From: Zopfochytrium polystomum
Taxonomy: Eukaryota; Chytridiomycota; Chytridiomycetes; Chytridiales; Chytridiaceae
DNA: 64,000 nt
NCBI GenBank assembly: GCA_025765615.1
Contig: JAIVFJ010000059.1
Coordinates: 265,673-329,672, forward strand
Reading direction: 5' to 3'
The notes beneath the pieces were generated by a model. The model did no database searches, was not told the DNA's origin, and was given only the letters and a program-made list of their open reading frames with translations. Of the stretch, positions 53,247-63,854 are shown in pieces; the stretch's first letter is position 1, and every line of letters starts with the position of its first letter. The position numbers and the translations under genes were made by a program.

Positions 53247-54459
53247 TGATGAAATCCCACCCAGGACTGGAGGGACTTGGTGTGTGTGGGGATGAAGAGA
53301 GAGAGAGAGAGAGAGAGAGAGCAGTGATGATGGAAAAGGGAGAGGAGTGAGAGGATAGAGAGAGGAGAGAGGAGTGAGTGGGCAGAGATGGAAGAGAGAG
53401 CAAATGGAGGAAGAGAGATTGGCTTGTTTTGCACTGGATTCTGTCAAAGCAGCAAGGAGGGGGTTGGATTCCTTTTTTTTTGATCTCTGTGAGAGGTTGC
53501 TGCTTTTATACTCCTGCAGGTTGGAGCCATCAGAAAACAGAGGGAGCAGTGGGCTGCACAGAGCAGACCACAGAAATGAGATAAAACAGGCTGAGCACAA
53601 ATCCCCAGCCTGGGCTAAGTACCCATTCAGGGCTGAGTACCACCCAGTGCTGGGCATCACTCAGGGCTGAGTACCAACCAGGGCTGAGTACCAGCCTGGG
53701 CTGTGCACCACCCAGGGCTAAGTACCAGCCAGGGCTGAGTACCACCTTGGGCTGAGTACTTTGTCTGGGCTGAGTACCACCAGGAACCAATTTACAGCTT
53801 GTTTGAGAAACAGTTGCTTGTAAATTGGTTTGGTTGTTTCCAAATCAGGAAGCTTGTTTGGGAAACAAGCCGCTTTTTCCTTGTTTTTAGAAATCCAATG
53901 ATTGGTGCAATCTCTGGTGAGCTCAGTTTTTATCTCACTTTTAGAAATGCAGTGATTGGTGCAATCACTGATTCCTAAATGCCTGTTGCATTGCTCAGAT
54001 TGCACAGCACAGCAGGAAAGCTGGAATTCCAGATCAGGAAGCGGAATTCCGGTGCAGAGAGCGGGATTCCAGATCAGGAAGCGGAAATCCGATGCAGAGC
54101 GCGGAATTCCGGTGCAGAGAGCGGAATTCCGATGCAGAGAGCGGAATTCCGGAGCATTGGGCAGTGGTACACTGCTTCTGCATGCTTGCTGTGCTGTGTT
54201 ACATGTGCAGAGTGCGTAGTTTGAGCGTTTTTGTGCATGTTCTAATTGCATTGTTCCTACCGGTAGGATGAACAAAGCTAGAACAACAGCCGCCTTTGCC
54301 TATCTCTTTTTATTGAGAACAGATTAGCCCTTCCGAGCGCCCCATTCAAGTATTGAATCTACTGAGCCCTTCAAACACCCCATCCAATGTGATTGGATGG
54401 AGTTCTCAAAGGGATCATCAGTAACGGGCGTAGTGTACCCCGTGGGTCGAATCTCAACA
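53247..54459 (-). repeat. 3' LTR of copia-A copy 2
   Basis: 1213 bp, TGTTGAGATT...TTTCATCA on minus. TATAAAAG at 53510-53503, CAGCCCTGG-type tandem repeats at about 53590-53780, GGAATTCC-rich tandem units at about 54020-54155, and an (AG)n tract at 53298-53322. Confidence 0.9.
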
Positions 54460-54562
54460 CACCCCCGCAATAGAAAGAGAGGGGGCAACTGTTTCTCCTG
54501 GAGTACATGGCTGTCCAACAGTGCCAGCCAAGCAGTGGGACTCGAACCCACCCATGCACCCC

Positions 54563-54600
54563 CCTACACTTGTGAAAACCTGCATGAACCCACAAGTGTA
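54563..54600. repeat. Perfect 11-bp inverted repeat next to tRNA T-arm-like sequence
   Basis: CTACACTTGTG and its complement with a 16-nt loop. On the minus strand a perfect T-arm-like GTGGGTTCGAGTCCCAC follows (54550-54534). This about 70-bp block is absent from the family-A copies in the inverted-repeat arms. Confidence 0.75.
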
Positions 54601-54623
54601 GCTGGAGAAGCCAGAGAGAGCCT

Positions 54624-57600
54624 TTAGACTAAGCGTTGTGCTGATTTGAGCGTGGGCACCACGCTTACACCTTGGAGGTCGGCGAGACTGCAAATTCCCA
54701 TCAGTGATGCAAGCTTTGCATGTTGAGCTGCAGGAAGAGCTTTGGTGAGAAGGTCGGCAATCATCATGTCCGTTGGGCAATGAATGAGTTGAACCTCCTT
54801 TTTCTCCAAGTGGTCCCGTATGAAATGCAACCTCACGTCAAAGTGTTTGACCCGACCATGGTGTATTGGATTCATAGCAATAGCTATGGTTGAACGATTG
54901 TCTTCATAAACAGTAGTGGGCTTATTTAAATCCATACCCAGCTCCTGGAAGAGCATTCGTAGCCAGATTGCCTCTTTGATGGCCTCAGTAAGGGAGAAGT
55001 ATTCCGCCTCAGTTGAGGACAAAGCAACAACTGATTGTTTCTTGCTGTACCATGTAATAGCACCCCCGCAAAGCATGAACACATGCCCTGACCTCGACTT
55101 GCGTCCATCCTCTTCAGCATAGCTGGCATCAGCGTAGCCATGTGGTTCATCCCACTCTGGGTAAGAAATACCCGCAGCTTTCTCTACCTCTGGGAGCGTT
55201 GCATTGGTGATGCATGTCATCTGGGAGTCTCCCTTCTGGTAGAAAAGTCCATGATCCCAGGTAGCGCGGACATATCGCAGCAATCTGTCGAGCGCAAGGG
55301 AATCTGAATGGGTTGGGGCGGACTGGTATTGTGCAAGTGTATTCACAGCATACGCAATGTCAGGGCGCGTCAAGTTTGCAAGGTAAGCAAGTTGCATGAG
55401 TGTGCTTCGGAAGTATTCCAACTCTTTTTGTGGAAGTTTTCCAGAGTCCGCATCGTGTATCCATGTTGTGGACATGGGAGTTGCTTTGATTTTGACAGGT
55501 AAGCCTTCATCGTCACACCAGTAGTTTGCTTCCTCCAAGACATGCTGTGTGTAGTTTTTCTGTCCAATAAAGATTCCATCTTTGATTTTCTCAACTTGGA
55601 TGCCAACAGCAACTTTTGGGTTGAGGTCCTCGCGGATTTTGAACTTTGATTTGATCAGAGAAAGAATTTTGGCAATTTCTTCTTCAGTGTGACTGAAGAT
55701 GAGGATGTCATCTACGTATAGAGTGATGATGGTCTTGACCTTTCCATCAGGGTGCCTTTGCACAAAGACACAGTGGTCAGTCTTTAATTGCGTAAATCCA
55801 ATTTCGACGAGGAAGTCGCGGATTGTTTTGTACCACTGTCGACCAGACTGGTGCAGTCCGTACAGACTCTTCCTGAGTAAACAGACAAGAAGTATCCCGT
55901 CTGCACCACGTATCTCAAAGCCTTCTGGTTGTTCCATGAAGTTTTCAATGTCCAGTTTGGCGTTCAAGTATGCGGTTTCGACATCAAGGCCTGCAAGTAT
56001 GAGGTCAAACAGCAACGAGATAGCAAGGATTGCCCTTATGGAGGAGCTGCGGACGACAGGGGAGAAGGTCTCATTGTAGTCCTGACCAAAGATCTGAGTG
56101 TAACCCCGACCAACAAGGCGGGCCTTGAAGCGTTCAAGGTACCCTTCACTGTCAAACTTGTAGGCAAAAACCCATTTGGGCTTGAGTATCTTACGCCCTT
56201 TAGGTCGAGCCACTAAGTCCCAGACATGCTTTGATGTGATCGAATTGATCTCTGAGAGTTGAGCTGCCTTCCAATACTTTGCAAAAGGAGAACGCATGGC
56301 CTCTTTATGTGAAGCAGGGAGTGGTGGTAAGTCCCGCTGGTGGATCCTTTCTGTTGGATATGCTGTGACTTCCTCCGGCTCAAGCACAGTGTATGCTTTG
56401 AGCGTTTGGTAGAGTTCACGAAATTGTCCCCGTGCTATCCGTAGTTTACGAATTCTTGCAGTTAAAGCGCGGAGTGTTTTCCGACTGTAAGTGGAAGGAC
56501 TTGTGGCAATTGATGGTTTTGTTCGTAGTTTACAAAGGTTTGCCTTCAATGCCAGGTAGTCACGTAAACCTGATGGCTCTCGTGGTATGATTGGGGGATT
56601 TGTTGCCTCCCCTGTTGACTCTGGCAAAGCTAGAATGTCAGGGGAAGTTGAGCGCTCCCTAGGAGGGATTTCCTCTTCATCAGGTATTGACTCTGGTTCA
56701 GAATCAGAAGCGTCGTATAGCATACCCGGCTGTAGATCTCCCCCCTGTGATTCTGCAGGTGGTACATCGTCTTCTTGTGAGTCAGACAGAGCGTCAGGAT
56801 GTGCCACATCTGGATCAGTGGATATTGCGGGGGTATGCAACGAGGAGGAAAGATATTGGAAATCCTGAGCTGTGGGTTGGACTGGTCCCCATTCCTTCAA
56901 GCGGGAGTCATGAAGGAACTGTCTCCAGTTCCGCACAATGCCAGGAAAAACATTTTCGTGAAAGGATACATGGAAGTGTTCCGATATTCTCTGAGTTTTC
57001 AAGTCGTAGACTACTGGAAGAGTGTTTCCTTTATACCCTAAGAATATGCCTGGCGCCCCTTTCTCAGGATGTTTAAGCGTTCGCTTTTCCTTTGGGATAC
57101 GGTGGATAACCAAACAGCCAAAGGTGCGGATGTGATCAACATTTGGCTTTTCACCGTACCAAGCTTCGTAAGGTGTTTTCTTAGTGTAAGAGTGGTAAAC
57201 CCTGTTCTTGATGTATGCTGCGTAGCGGACTGCATACACAAAGAAAGAGTGGGGCAATCGTGACTCTAAGAGCATGCAGTGTGCCATGTCTTTGAGAGTG
57301 TTGACCTGACGTTCTACCAGCCCATTGAATTCCTTGGTGAATGCAGGACTGGGTTCTAAAACAATAGGAGGATGCCGAGTATTGGCCCAAGTTTTGAATT
57401 CTCCATCTTTGAAGATTTCCCCCCTGTCACAGCGCACAGATGTGATATGTTTGCCATGTTGTTGTTCAAACCTTTCGCTCGTAGACTGGAATCTTGTGGG
57501 CGCGTCGGACAAAGAGTTGAGGAACTCAATGTCAAGCCAACGGGTTGACTCTTCCACAACCAGTTGCCAATGTTTTTCACCATGGTGTCCACGTGCGGGC

Positions 57601-57632
57601 AGTGGGACAGCATCAGTGTGTAAAACGACCAA
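54624..57632 (-). CDS. Copia-A Pol: integrase core, reverse transcriptase, RNase H
   Basis: About 1000 uninterrupted codons. Integrase DDE (HTDAV, RCDRGEIF, FNGLVERQ) and GKR-type middle region; reverse transcriptase (WVFAYKFDSEGYLERFKARLVGRGYTQ, LDVETAYLNAKL, QPEGFE, KSLYGLHQSGRQWY, catalytic YVDDILIF); RNase H (GYADASYAEEDGRKSRSGHVF, STEAEYFSLTEAIKEAIWL, VYEDNRSTIAIA, HIRADHL-like RDHLEKKEVQLIHCPTDMMIADLLTKALP). All catalytic residues I can place are present. The N-terminal join to the rest of Gag-Pol is broken by an extra T in a T-run near 57620 (four T here, three in copy 1), so the element is one frameshift from continuity here. Confidence 0.92.
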   Translation of the reverse strand: MVVLHTDAVPLPARGHHGEKHWQLVVEESTRWLDIEFLNSLSDAPTRFQSTSERFEQQHGKHITSVRCDRGEIFKDGEFKTWANTRHPPIVLEPSPAFTKEFNGLVERQVNTLKDMAHCMLLESRLPHSFFVYAVRYAAYIKNRVYHSYTKKTPYEAWYGEKPNVDHIRTFGCLVIHRIPKEKRTLKHPEKGAPGIFLGYKGNTLPVVYDLKTQRISEHFHVSFHENVFPGIVRNWRQFLHDSRLKEWGPVQPTAQDFQYLSSSLHTPAISTDPDVAHPDALSDSQEDDVPPAESQGGDLQPGMLYDASDSEPESIPDEEEIPPRERSTSPDILALPESTGEATNPPIIPREPSGLRDYLALKANLCKLRTKPSIATSPSTYSRKTLRALTARIRKLRIARGQFRELYQTLKAYTVLEPEEVTAYPTERIHQRDLPPLPASHKEAMRSPFAKYWKAAQLSEINSITSKHVWDLVARPKGRKILKPKWVFAYKFDSEGYLERFKARLVGRGYTQIFGQDYNETFSPVVRSSSIRAILAISLLFDLILAGLDVETAYLNAKLDIENFMEQPEGFEIRGADGILLVCLLRKSLYGLHQSGRQWYKTIRDFLVEIGFTQLKTDHCVFVQRHPDGKVKTIITLYVDDILIFSHTEEEIAKILSLIKSKFKIREDLNPKVAVGIQVEKIKDGIFIGQKNYTQHVLEEANYWCDDEGLPVKIKATPMSTTWIHDADSGKLPQKELEYFRSTLMQLAYLANLTRPDIAYAVNTLAQYQSAPTHSDSLALDRLLRYVRATWDHGLFYQKGDSQMTCITNATLPEVEKAAGISYPEWDEPHGYADASYAEEDGRKSRSGHVFMLCGGAITWYSKKQSVVALSSTEAEYFSLTEAIKEAIWLRMLFQELGMDLNKPTTVYEDNRSTIAIAMNPIHHGRVKHFDVRLHFIRDHLEKKEVQLIHCPTDMMIADLLTKALPAAQHAKLASLMGICSLADLQGVSVVPTLKSAQRLV

Positions 57633-58219
57633 GCAGTGTGGTGTTTGGGTCTGGAAGTGGGGTTGATAGGCGAAGCTTTCAATTTCCCAACATCACATGT
57701 CACGCAGGGAATGTCATGAATGGGGAAAAATGAATGACCAACTTTATTCAGATTTGACCAAGTACGCTTCAAAGAAGATAAAGACAGGTGACCAAATTTC
57801 TTGTGAAGAGCTCGGATTGCTTCAATGTTCTGAGGGTTTGGTAAAGGGTCTGGGTCAGTTTGACTTAAAGTTGGTGTTGCAGTTTGCAAAGGAGCAGTTT
57901 GCTGTTGCGACTCACCTGGGGCGTCCCCCGAAGGAGTCGGCGCGTCCCTTCCAAGTTCTGCCCTGTCGAGACCAGTATGTCCTGTCAGAAGAGAAGGGTC
58001 CACAACATAGACATTCCCTGTGTCCCTGTGAGCAATGGTAAAGTCTGAACCATGTACCCGAGGATGCAATAGGGCTGTGTCTGCTGTGAAAGTCACGTTG
58101 TGACCTGTCTGCCGCACGATTTGCTGAACCGAGAGTAGAGTGTCTGAGAACTCTGGCACATAGAGCGAGTTCCTCATGATGAGAGCTCTTCCGTTAACGA
58201 ACAGGGTAAAGTCGCCCAC
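57356..58219 (-). pseudogene. Copia-A post-protease and integrase zinc region
   Basis: Frame covering VGDFTLFVNGRALIMRNSLYVPEFSDTLLSVQQIV, the HHCC zinc segment (LHKKFGHLSLSSLKRT ... CVTCDVGK), then out-of-frame sequence after the T-run shift near 57620. It belongs to the same polyprotein as 54624-57632. Confidence 0.8.
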
Positions 58220-59062
58220 TCCAGTGGCAGTTGCAAAGCCGTCAGCTGTTTTGATCTGCTGGAGGTGGGCCGCAAGTTTGTGAAGTGCTCTTCACAAGGC
58301 GACATTGTCCTGGAAGCCCCAGAGTCAAGGATGACCTGGTGTGGGTTGCTGCCAGCAAGTTTTTGCCATCAGCGCAGTCTCGTAGATGCGGCGGTAGGTG
58401 ACGTTGCGGTAGAGGAAACGTCCAGATTCGTACATCACTTTGTAGCCGACGTTTGAGACAATGTTGTCAGTGATCCAGTCTGGATCCATTCTGCCGTCAA
58501 GAAGTGTAACTGTGAGTTCCACTTCAAATTCCTCCTCCACCTCAACGGCCTGGCATGTTCCAATTTCAAACTCCCGTGCCGCAAGTGCCCTTTCTACTGA
58601 AAGGAAGTCGTCCAGAGCTGAAGTGTCTGACAAGGCGCGCAGCACCCTCAGTACTGAACTCCAGCATTTCGACGTCTTCTGCTTCAGGAGGCGGTGGTGG
58701 AGTATCCATCCTGTAGCATTTGTGGGGAGGAGAGTCCTCAGAGGCTGTGCAAGAGGCTTGGTGGTGTTCTTTAGCGGCCACCTCACGTGCATCTTGGCAG
58801 TCTCAGTAGCTTTCTTGGAATCAGCTGGCGTGGCCTTGGCTTCTTTGGCGTGTGCAGGCTGCTTGCCCTTGGCCTTCTTTGCAGGGCGAGCTGGCTCTGA
58901 CTTCCCGTGAGGGAACTTGAGGCATTCCTCGCGAGAGTGTGAGACCCAGATTCCATGAAGGTCACAAGTAGGCTTGCCGTTGAGTGCCTCACCGATCTTG
59001 CGCTTCTTTGTTGCCCACTGAGGTCTTTGCTGAAGCAGCTGTTTCCATCTCAGAAGTGCCAT
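58220..59062 (-). pseudogene. Copia-A Gag end and aspartic protease
   Basis: Contains the Gag C-terminus with CDLHGIWVSHSREEC and Lys/Ala-rich linker, and the protease active site (HQVILDSGASRTMSPCEEHF) at about 58340-58280. Frame breaks separate the pieces. The protease is absent from copy 1. Confidence 0.78.
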
Positions 59063-59882
59063 GGTGAGTAGAGTGTCTGCTGTTCTTCTCTTTGCTTTGC
59101 TGGTACAGCGTGTGGCAGTTTGTCAACTCCTTGACGAGATCGCTGGTGTTGGCGTAGCCTGACAGCCCCTTGAGAAATTTGACGAACGCCAGAGAAGATT
59201 TCATGTCCAGGGCAGCGTTTCCCTTGCTTTGTGGATGAATGGCAGAACGCATGATGTTTGTGCACACCCCTGCAAGTGGTGGCAGTACATTTGAAATGCT
59301 TCGGCCAATCCCGTGACCAGTGGTGGTCAGAGTGGTGTACCACTCCTGGAACTGCCGGACCAGCGTCTCGGGGTTTGTGCAAACACTGTAAGTCGCAAGC
59401 CACTTGTCCTGCTGTGAACCAGTGTGGTGTGGTCTGCTTGGGCAGTCCTTGACAGCGTGTTCCTTGGAGCCACAGTAGAAACACAGTCCCTGCTGGGCCC
59501 TCCTTGTTTTCTCCTCTTGGCTCAGAGGACCCTTAGGAAGTGTCTCAACTGCATCCACTTGCATGGGTTCAGGAACTGTAAGAGCTTGAGGGACTGGGGT
59601 AAGTCTTGATGTAGTTCCTACTTGTCTTTGCTTCAGCCTCTTGGAGTAGAGTCTGTTGTCAATCTTGATGGCAAGGAGAATGTGCTCTTCCAAGGCCTCA
59701 GGGATGTGCAGAGACTGGGAGAGCATGTCTTGGATAGACTCATGGAGACCATCATGGTACAGCTCCATCAGAGCTGCATCATTGTATCCAGAGTCTCTGG
59801 CTAGTTGCTTGAATTGGTTGGTGTAGGCCACACAAGATTGCTTCCTTGCTTGATATGCTTGAGCTTGGATCTTGCTGTCCAA
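58989..59882 (-). CDS. Chimeric Gag: gypsy-G Gag joined in frame to copia-A Gag
   Basis: A single 297-codon frame. Its first half is gypsy-G Gag (ARKQSCVAYTNQFKQLARDSGYNDAALMELYHDGL ... zinc knuckle CFYCGSKEHAVKDC). Its second half is copia-A Gag (HTGSQQDKWLATYS ... GLSGYANTSDLVKELTNCHTLYQQSK). The switch is immediately after KDCP (about 59445), with a few linker residues. The gypsy N-terminus (60311 onward, MSDPNNTFPD) lies in other frames because of small deletions near 60100-60200 and 59880, so translation from the gypsy start would fail. Confidence 0.85.
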   Translation of the reverse strand: MDSKIQAQAYQARKQSCVAYTNQFKQLARDSGYNDAALMELYHDGLHESIQDMLSQSLHIPEALEEHILLAIKIDNRLYSKRLKQRQVGTTSRLTPVPQALTVPEPMQVDAVETLPKGPLSQEEKTRRAQQGLCFYCGSKEHAVKDCPSRPHHTGSQQDKWLATYSVCTNPETLVRQFQEWYTTLTTTGHGIGRSISNVLPPLAGVCTNIMRSAIHPQSKGNAALDMKSSLAFVKFLKGLSGYANTSDLVKELTNCHTLYQQSKEKNSRHSTHHGTSEMETAASAKTSVGNKEAQDR

Positions 59883-60311
59883 GATGCGTAGGGGTCACCA
59901 AAGGTAGCCTCCAGCCCCTCCCAGAGCTCTTGCAGGGTGGTGGGTGTGCTTGGGAGATCAGTACCATGATTGAGCTTGAGCAGACAGGAGGGTGCCTGTG
60001 AAAGAACCTTGACTTGCTCACTGGGAAATCTTGAAGGTTGGAGAAGGATGACATTCTCCACAGTGGCCATAAAGATCCTAAGGTCTTTGGCCAGCCCAGT
60101 GAACTTGTCAGGGCTGGAACCTTGGGCTCTCTTGCTTGGTTGGCTTGGGGCAGGGGAAGAGCTTGATTTCTTGTTGGTGAAGTTGTTGTTGAAGCTGGTG
60201 CTGTGAAGGACTTTCTTGAAGTTGGTGTGTCTGTCTTGAAAGGGCTTGCAATTGGTCCATCAAGGCTTGGAAGGCAGTTGCATCAGGGAAGGTGTTGTTT
60301 GGGTCAGACAT
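59883..60311 (-). pseudogene. Gypsy-G Gag N-terminal region, frameshifted
   Basis: Starts MSDPNNTFPDATAFQALMDQ as in the intact Gag at 36105. It then loses frame several times (shortened Gln/His repeat, small deletions near 60120 and 59880). Confidence 0.85.
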
Positions 60312-60348
60312 GATGGCAAAGAGTAGTAGGAGAGGGTGAAGTGAATTA

Positions 60349-60653
60349 TGTCAGGAACATGGCAGGACAGGACAAGGCAGACATGGAACTGAGAGGAGTG
60401 ATGATTGTATTGGAAACAATAATTCACTTGAGGGATGGGACAGGTCCCCCCCCCTTTTATACCTTTTGAGAGTCTTCCTTGTCAAGACTCAAAGAAAGTC
60501 CCAGAAAGAGCAATTAGTAATACAATGATACCAATGATACCAATGACAACAAGACAAGTCAGGAAAGCAAAGAAGGTTCCAGAAGGTTCCACAACGTTCC
60601 ATGAAGGAATGTTCTAGAAGGTTCCAGAGGTTTCCAGAGGGTGATTCATAACA
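60349..60653 (-). repeat. Gypsy-G LTR within the chimera
   Basis: 305 bp, ends TGTTATGAATCACCC and GTTCCTGACA on minus, with the GAA/TTC arrays and TTTTATACC TATA region. The PBS that follows (TAATTCACTT) has lost two bases relative to the element at 35668. Confidence 0.9.
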
Positions 60654-61524
60654 GGGTTGGATTCCTTGTTTGATCTCTGTGAGAGGTGCTGCTTTTGTAC
60701 TCCTGCAGGTTGGAGCCATCAGAAACAGAGGGAGCAGTGGGCTGCACAGAGCAGGCCACAGAAATGAGATAAAACAGGCTGAGCACCAACCTCAGCCTGG
60801 GCTAAGTACCCATTCAGGGCTGAGTACCAGCCTGGGCTGTGCACCACCCAGGGCTAAGTACCAGCCAGGGCTGAGTACCACCTTGGGCTGAGTACTTTGT
60901 CTGGGCTGAGTACTACCAAGAACCAATTTACAGCTTGTTTGAGAAACAGTTGCTTGTAAATTGGTTTGGTTGTTTCCAAATCAGGAAGCTTGTTTGGGAA
61001 ACAAGTCGCTTTTTTCCTTGTTTTTAGAAATCCAATGATTGGTGCAATCTCTGGTGAGCTCAGTTTTTATCTCACTTTTAGAAATGAAGTGATTGGTGCA
61101 ATCCCTGATTCCTAATGCCTGTTGCATTGCTCAGATTGCACAGCACAGCAGGAAAGCTGGAATTCCGATCAGGAAGCGGAATTCCGATGCAGAGTGCGGA
61201 ATTCCGGTGCGGAGAGCGGAATTCCGGAGCATTGGGCAGTGGTACACTGCTTCTGCATGCTTGCTGTGCTGTGTTACATGTGCAGAGTGTGTAGTTTGAG
61301 CGTTTTTTGTGCATGTTCTAATTGCATTGTTCCTACCGGTAGGATGAACAAAGCTAGAACTGCCTATCTCTTTTTATTGAGAACAGATTAGCCCTTCCGA
61401 GCGCCCCATTCAGGTATTGAATCTACTGAGCCCTTCAAACACCCCCATCCAATGTGATTGGATGGAGTACTCAAAGGGATCATCAGTAACAGGCGTAGTG
61501 TACCCCGTGGGTCGAATCTCAACA
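60654..61524 (-). repeat. 5' LTR remnant of copia-A copy 2
   Basis: Starts TGTTGAGATT at 61524 and is cut by the gypsy LTR at 60654, just upstream of its TATA-distal end, so the copia promoter end is missing and the gypsy LTR takes its place. Confidence 0.88.
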
Positions 61525-61892
61525 AATATGCTGTTGAGGTATGTGTTGCTGATATCGACTGTGTCAGTGACCCAGTTGATTCAGGCAGCCATTTCAGTGA
61601 GTTAGCGAGGACTATTGATTTGGACAAGAGTTGAGCGAGTATTCTGAATTTAAATGCAATGATACTAAATGGGGCCCTTTGCCATGAGCTGTGCATAGAA
61701 GCACTCAATGCTGCTGTCTTCACAAAGTTTGATCTTGTAGACCCATTTGTTCCAGTTTATGTTGGCATTGGTGGGTTGTTCAATAACTTCATAGGCTGTC
61801 TGCACATATACGAGGATCTGCGCAAGTTGTGCTTGTCAAACACAGTTGCCCTGAATGAGTACACTTTGTAGAGTTTGTCAAATGGTGGCGAC
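61525..61892 (-). pseudogene. Copia family B RT N-terminal fragment
   Basis: The minus strand reads as the start of a copia reverse transcriptase (KVIEQPTNANINWNKWVYKIK ... SSIECFYAQLMAKG), with breaks. The part at 61525-61580 matches 45690-45746. Confidence 0.7.
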
Positions 61893-62058
61893 TGCTGACG
61901 TGGTTCTGATGGAATTTCACCTGAAGGTGAAGTGTAGTTTTGTGGATTCCAAATTTTAAAGTGTTATGTTTGTTTTGTGGTTGTAGAGAAATAGAATCTA
62001 CTTGTGATGGTTTTAACTTAAGAAACTTTAGGAAAATTAGTTCAGATTTTCTAAGATA
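61892..62058. repeat. Second copy of the 150-bp repeat
   Basis: See 50127-50277. It ends at the same TTAGTTCAGATTTT. Confidence 0.75.
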
Positions 62059-63854
62059 CCATGCACGCAAAAGAAAGCACAAGAGAAAACTCTGCACAGG
62101 TGAGCCTTCCGCACGATGCTGGTCTGGGCTCCCCCCAGTACCCTATGAGGCAAGGCAACGACTCCCCCATACACAGCTTGCCCTCAACACTTTTCCCTGC
62201 GTCTCACCCAGGCATATCAGGAGAATAACTGTCTCCTCGTTGGTACTCCTTGCGGAATGGGCTCCCTGCTCAGGACTCCACCTCCTCTGACACAGGTCTG
62301 GGCCACACTAGCCTACAAGCTGGGACTTCGGTGTTTGTTGGGCCTTCGGTTGATTTTACATTGCCGGTCTGCCACATCGGTCCGGCCTTCCACAGTCATG
62401 CCTATAGTGCTCCCAGTAAGGTCCACTAGAGGTGACGTTAATTGCAGTACCGCGGAATTCAACCCATCGTGCCGTCACCTCCAATACCAGAGCTGTACAC
62501 TGTTATTTGATTCACTTTTGCTGTGGATTACCATGTGGTTGATACTTTTTACCAATTCCAGTTTAACTTCTACCAATTCTGTTGCTGAAGTTGATTGCTG
62601 ACTGAATGGAGGAAGTTGTTGGTTTCTGAGTGACTCTGCTGTGGGGAATGGTTGACACTTTGTCTGACTTTGTTGAGACTGCAGAAAATTGAAATCCAAT
62701 TCAACTTGTTCAACTGGCAAATTCAGTTCAAAGATAGCTCAAGGTGACTGGTGACTGAATGGAGCAAAGTGGGTGATGTTGGTGTTGTTTCTGAAGCTGA
62801 TCTGCAGTAATGAATGGTTGAAGATTTTCCTGGATTTTGCTGGGGCTGCTGCAGTTTGAATAGTTTGATGATGTGGTAATTGTGACTGTTTGACTATGAG
62901 GGTTGGTTTTTTTGTTTTTGTTGGTCTAGAGGAGAGAATAACGATAGAGATGAAGTTCATGGAAGTAAGCATTAGTGAAAGTTAGCATATCCAGATGTTT
63001 CCACAGAGCCTGATTGCTGGATGTGATTTGCCTTTAGTCTCCAAGTGATGTTGTGGTGAATTAATGCTAGTAGAAGAGTGTTAATGCAAGCAAAGGGAAC
63101 AAAGACTTGGCCTGATGTCTTCAACTCTGCCTCATTAAAGAATCAGCAGAATGTTTTTGTCAAATCTAACATCCCAAAACCACCAGGTTTTCTGGTCAGA
63201 TTACAAAGTTGAGGGCAATCTCTGAAGGATCCAGATCTTGGTTATGCTGAATGAATGAATGAGGCATTCATCAAAGAACATAGCTGTTCTGGAGCGACTC
63301 CATTAAGTGGAGTTTGAAATTCTAGAGTCAGTTAGATTTGATTCTGCAAAGGAAGAATATCTTAGATGAGAATGGAACTTAAGTTATCTTGCAAGGTTGA
63401 GCTTGTTTATAGTTTGCTCTAAAATAGTGTTAGTGTTGAGTGTCCAATAGAGATAAACGTTGGTTAGGATAATTCATCAGAGTGATGAATTGAGGTGAGG
63501 ACTCAGGTGTGGCTGTGGAATTTCCTGTGGTGTGGGACCTGGTGTGTGTGTTAGTATGTCTGTATAAAAGATTGAAGCAGTCAATATGTGAGAGTTGAGG
63601 CCCCTAGCCAGGGTCAAGTAAGCCCAGCATGCAGTAACAGGTATTCCATAGTTCGATCCTGAGTCCAGATTCATTTGGGTATAATAGATAGAGTGTTTTC
63701 CCAAGCCAGCAGCCCAGCACCAAGAAGATCATGCCAAGTTGGTGCAATCCATGCTGAGACCACTTTGCAACTCTGTGCTGATGATCTTCTTTCAATTACT
63801 CCAAGCATCCTCCATCTTTGGCAATGCAGTGCTGATGATCATCTTTCACTTATC
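62059..63854. other. No gene recognised
   Basis: A/T-rich, with many GTTTG/GTTGA-type words around 62480-62900. A TATA-like GTATAAAAG sits near 63561 and might belong to an unrecognised LTR. No open frame with a domain. Confidence 0.4.

Larger units (their letters stand above)
53247..61524 (-). mobile_element. Composite copia-A element with a gypsy-G 5' region
   Basis: Reading leftward: copia-A LTR start (61524-60654), gypsy-G LTR (60653-60349), gypsy-G gag (60311 to about 59445), copia-A gag and pol (about 59440-54624), polypurine tract, copia-A 3' LTR (54459-53247). The outer flanks (CACTA and AATAT) do not match as a target duplication, so at least one end was rearranged after insertion. 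The simplest history is a gypsy-G insertion into the copia 5' LTR followed by a deletion joining gypsy gag to copia gag. Confidence 0.85.

Noticed and set aside
54550..54600. Functional tRNA gene
   Set aside because: The T-arm is perfect, but no acceptor stem, D arm or anticodon arm pairs in the right place; the neighbouring stem is a separate 11-bp hairpin.
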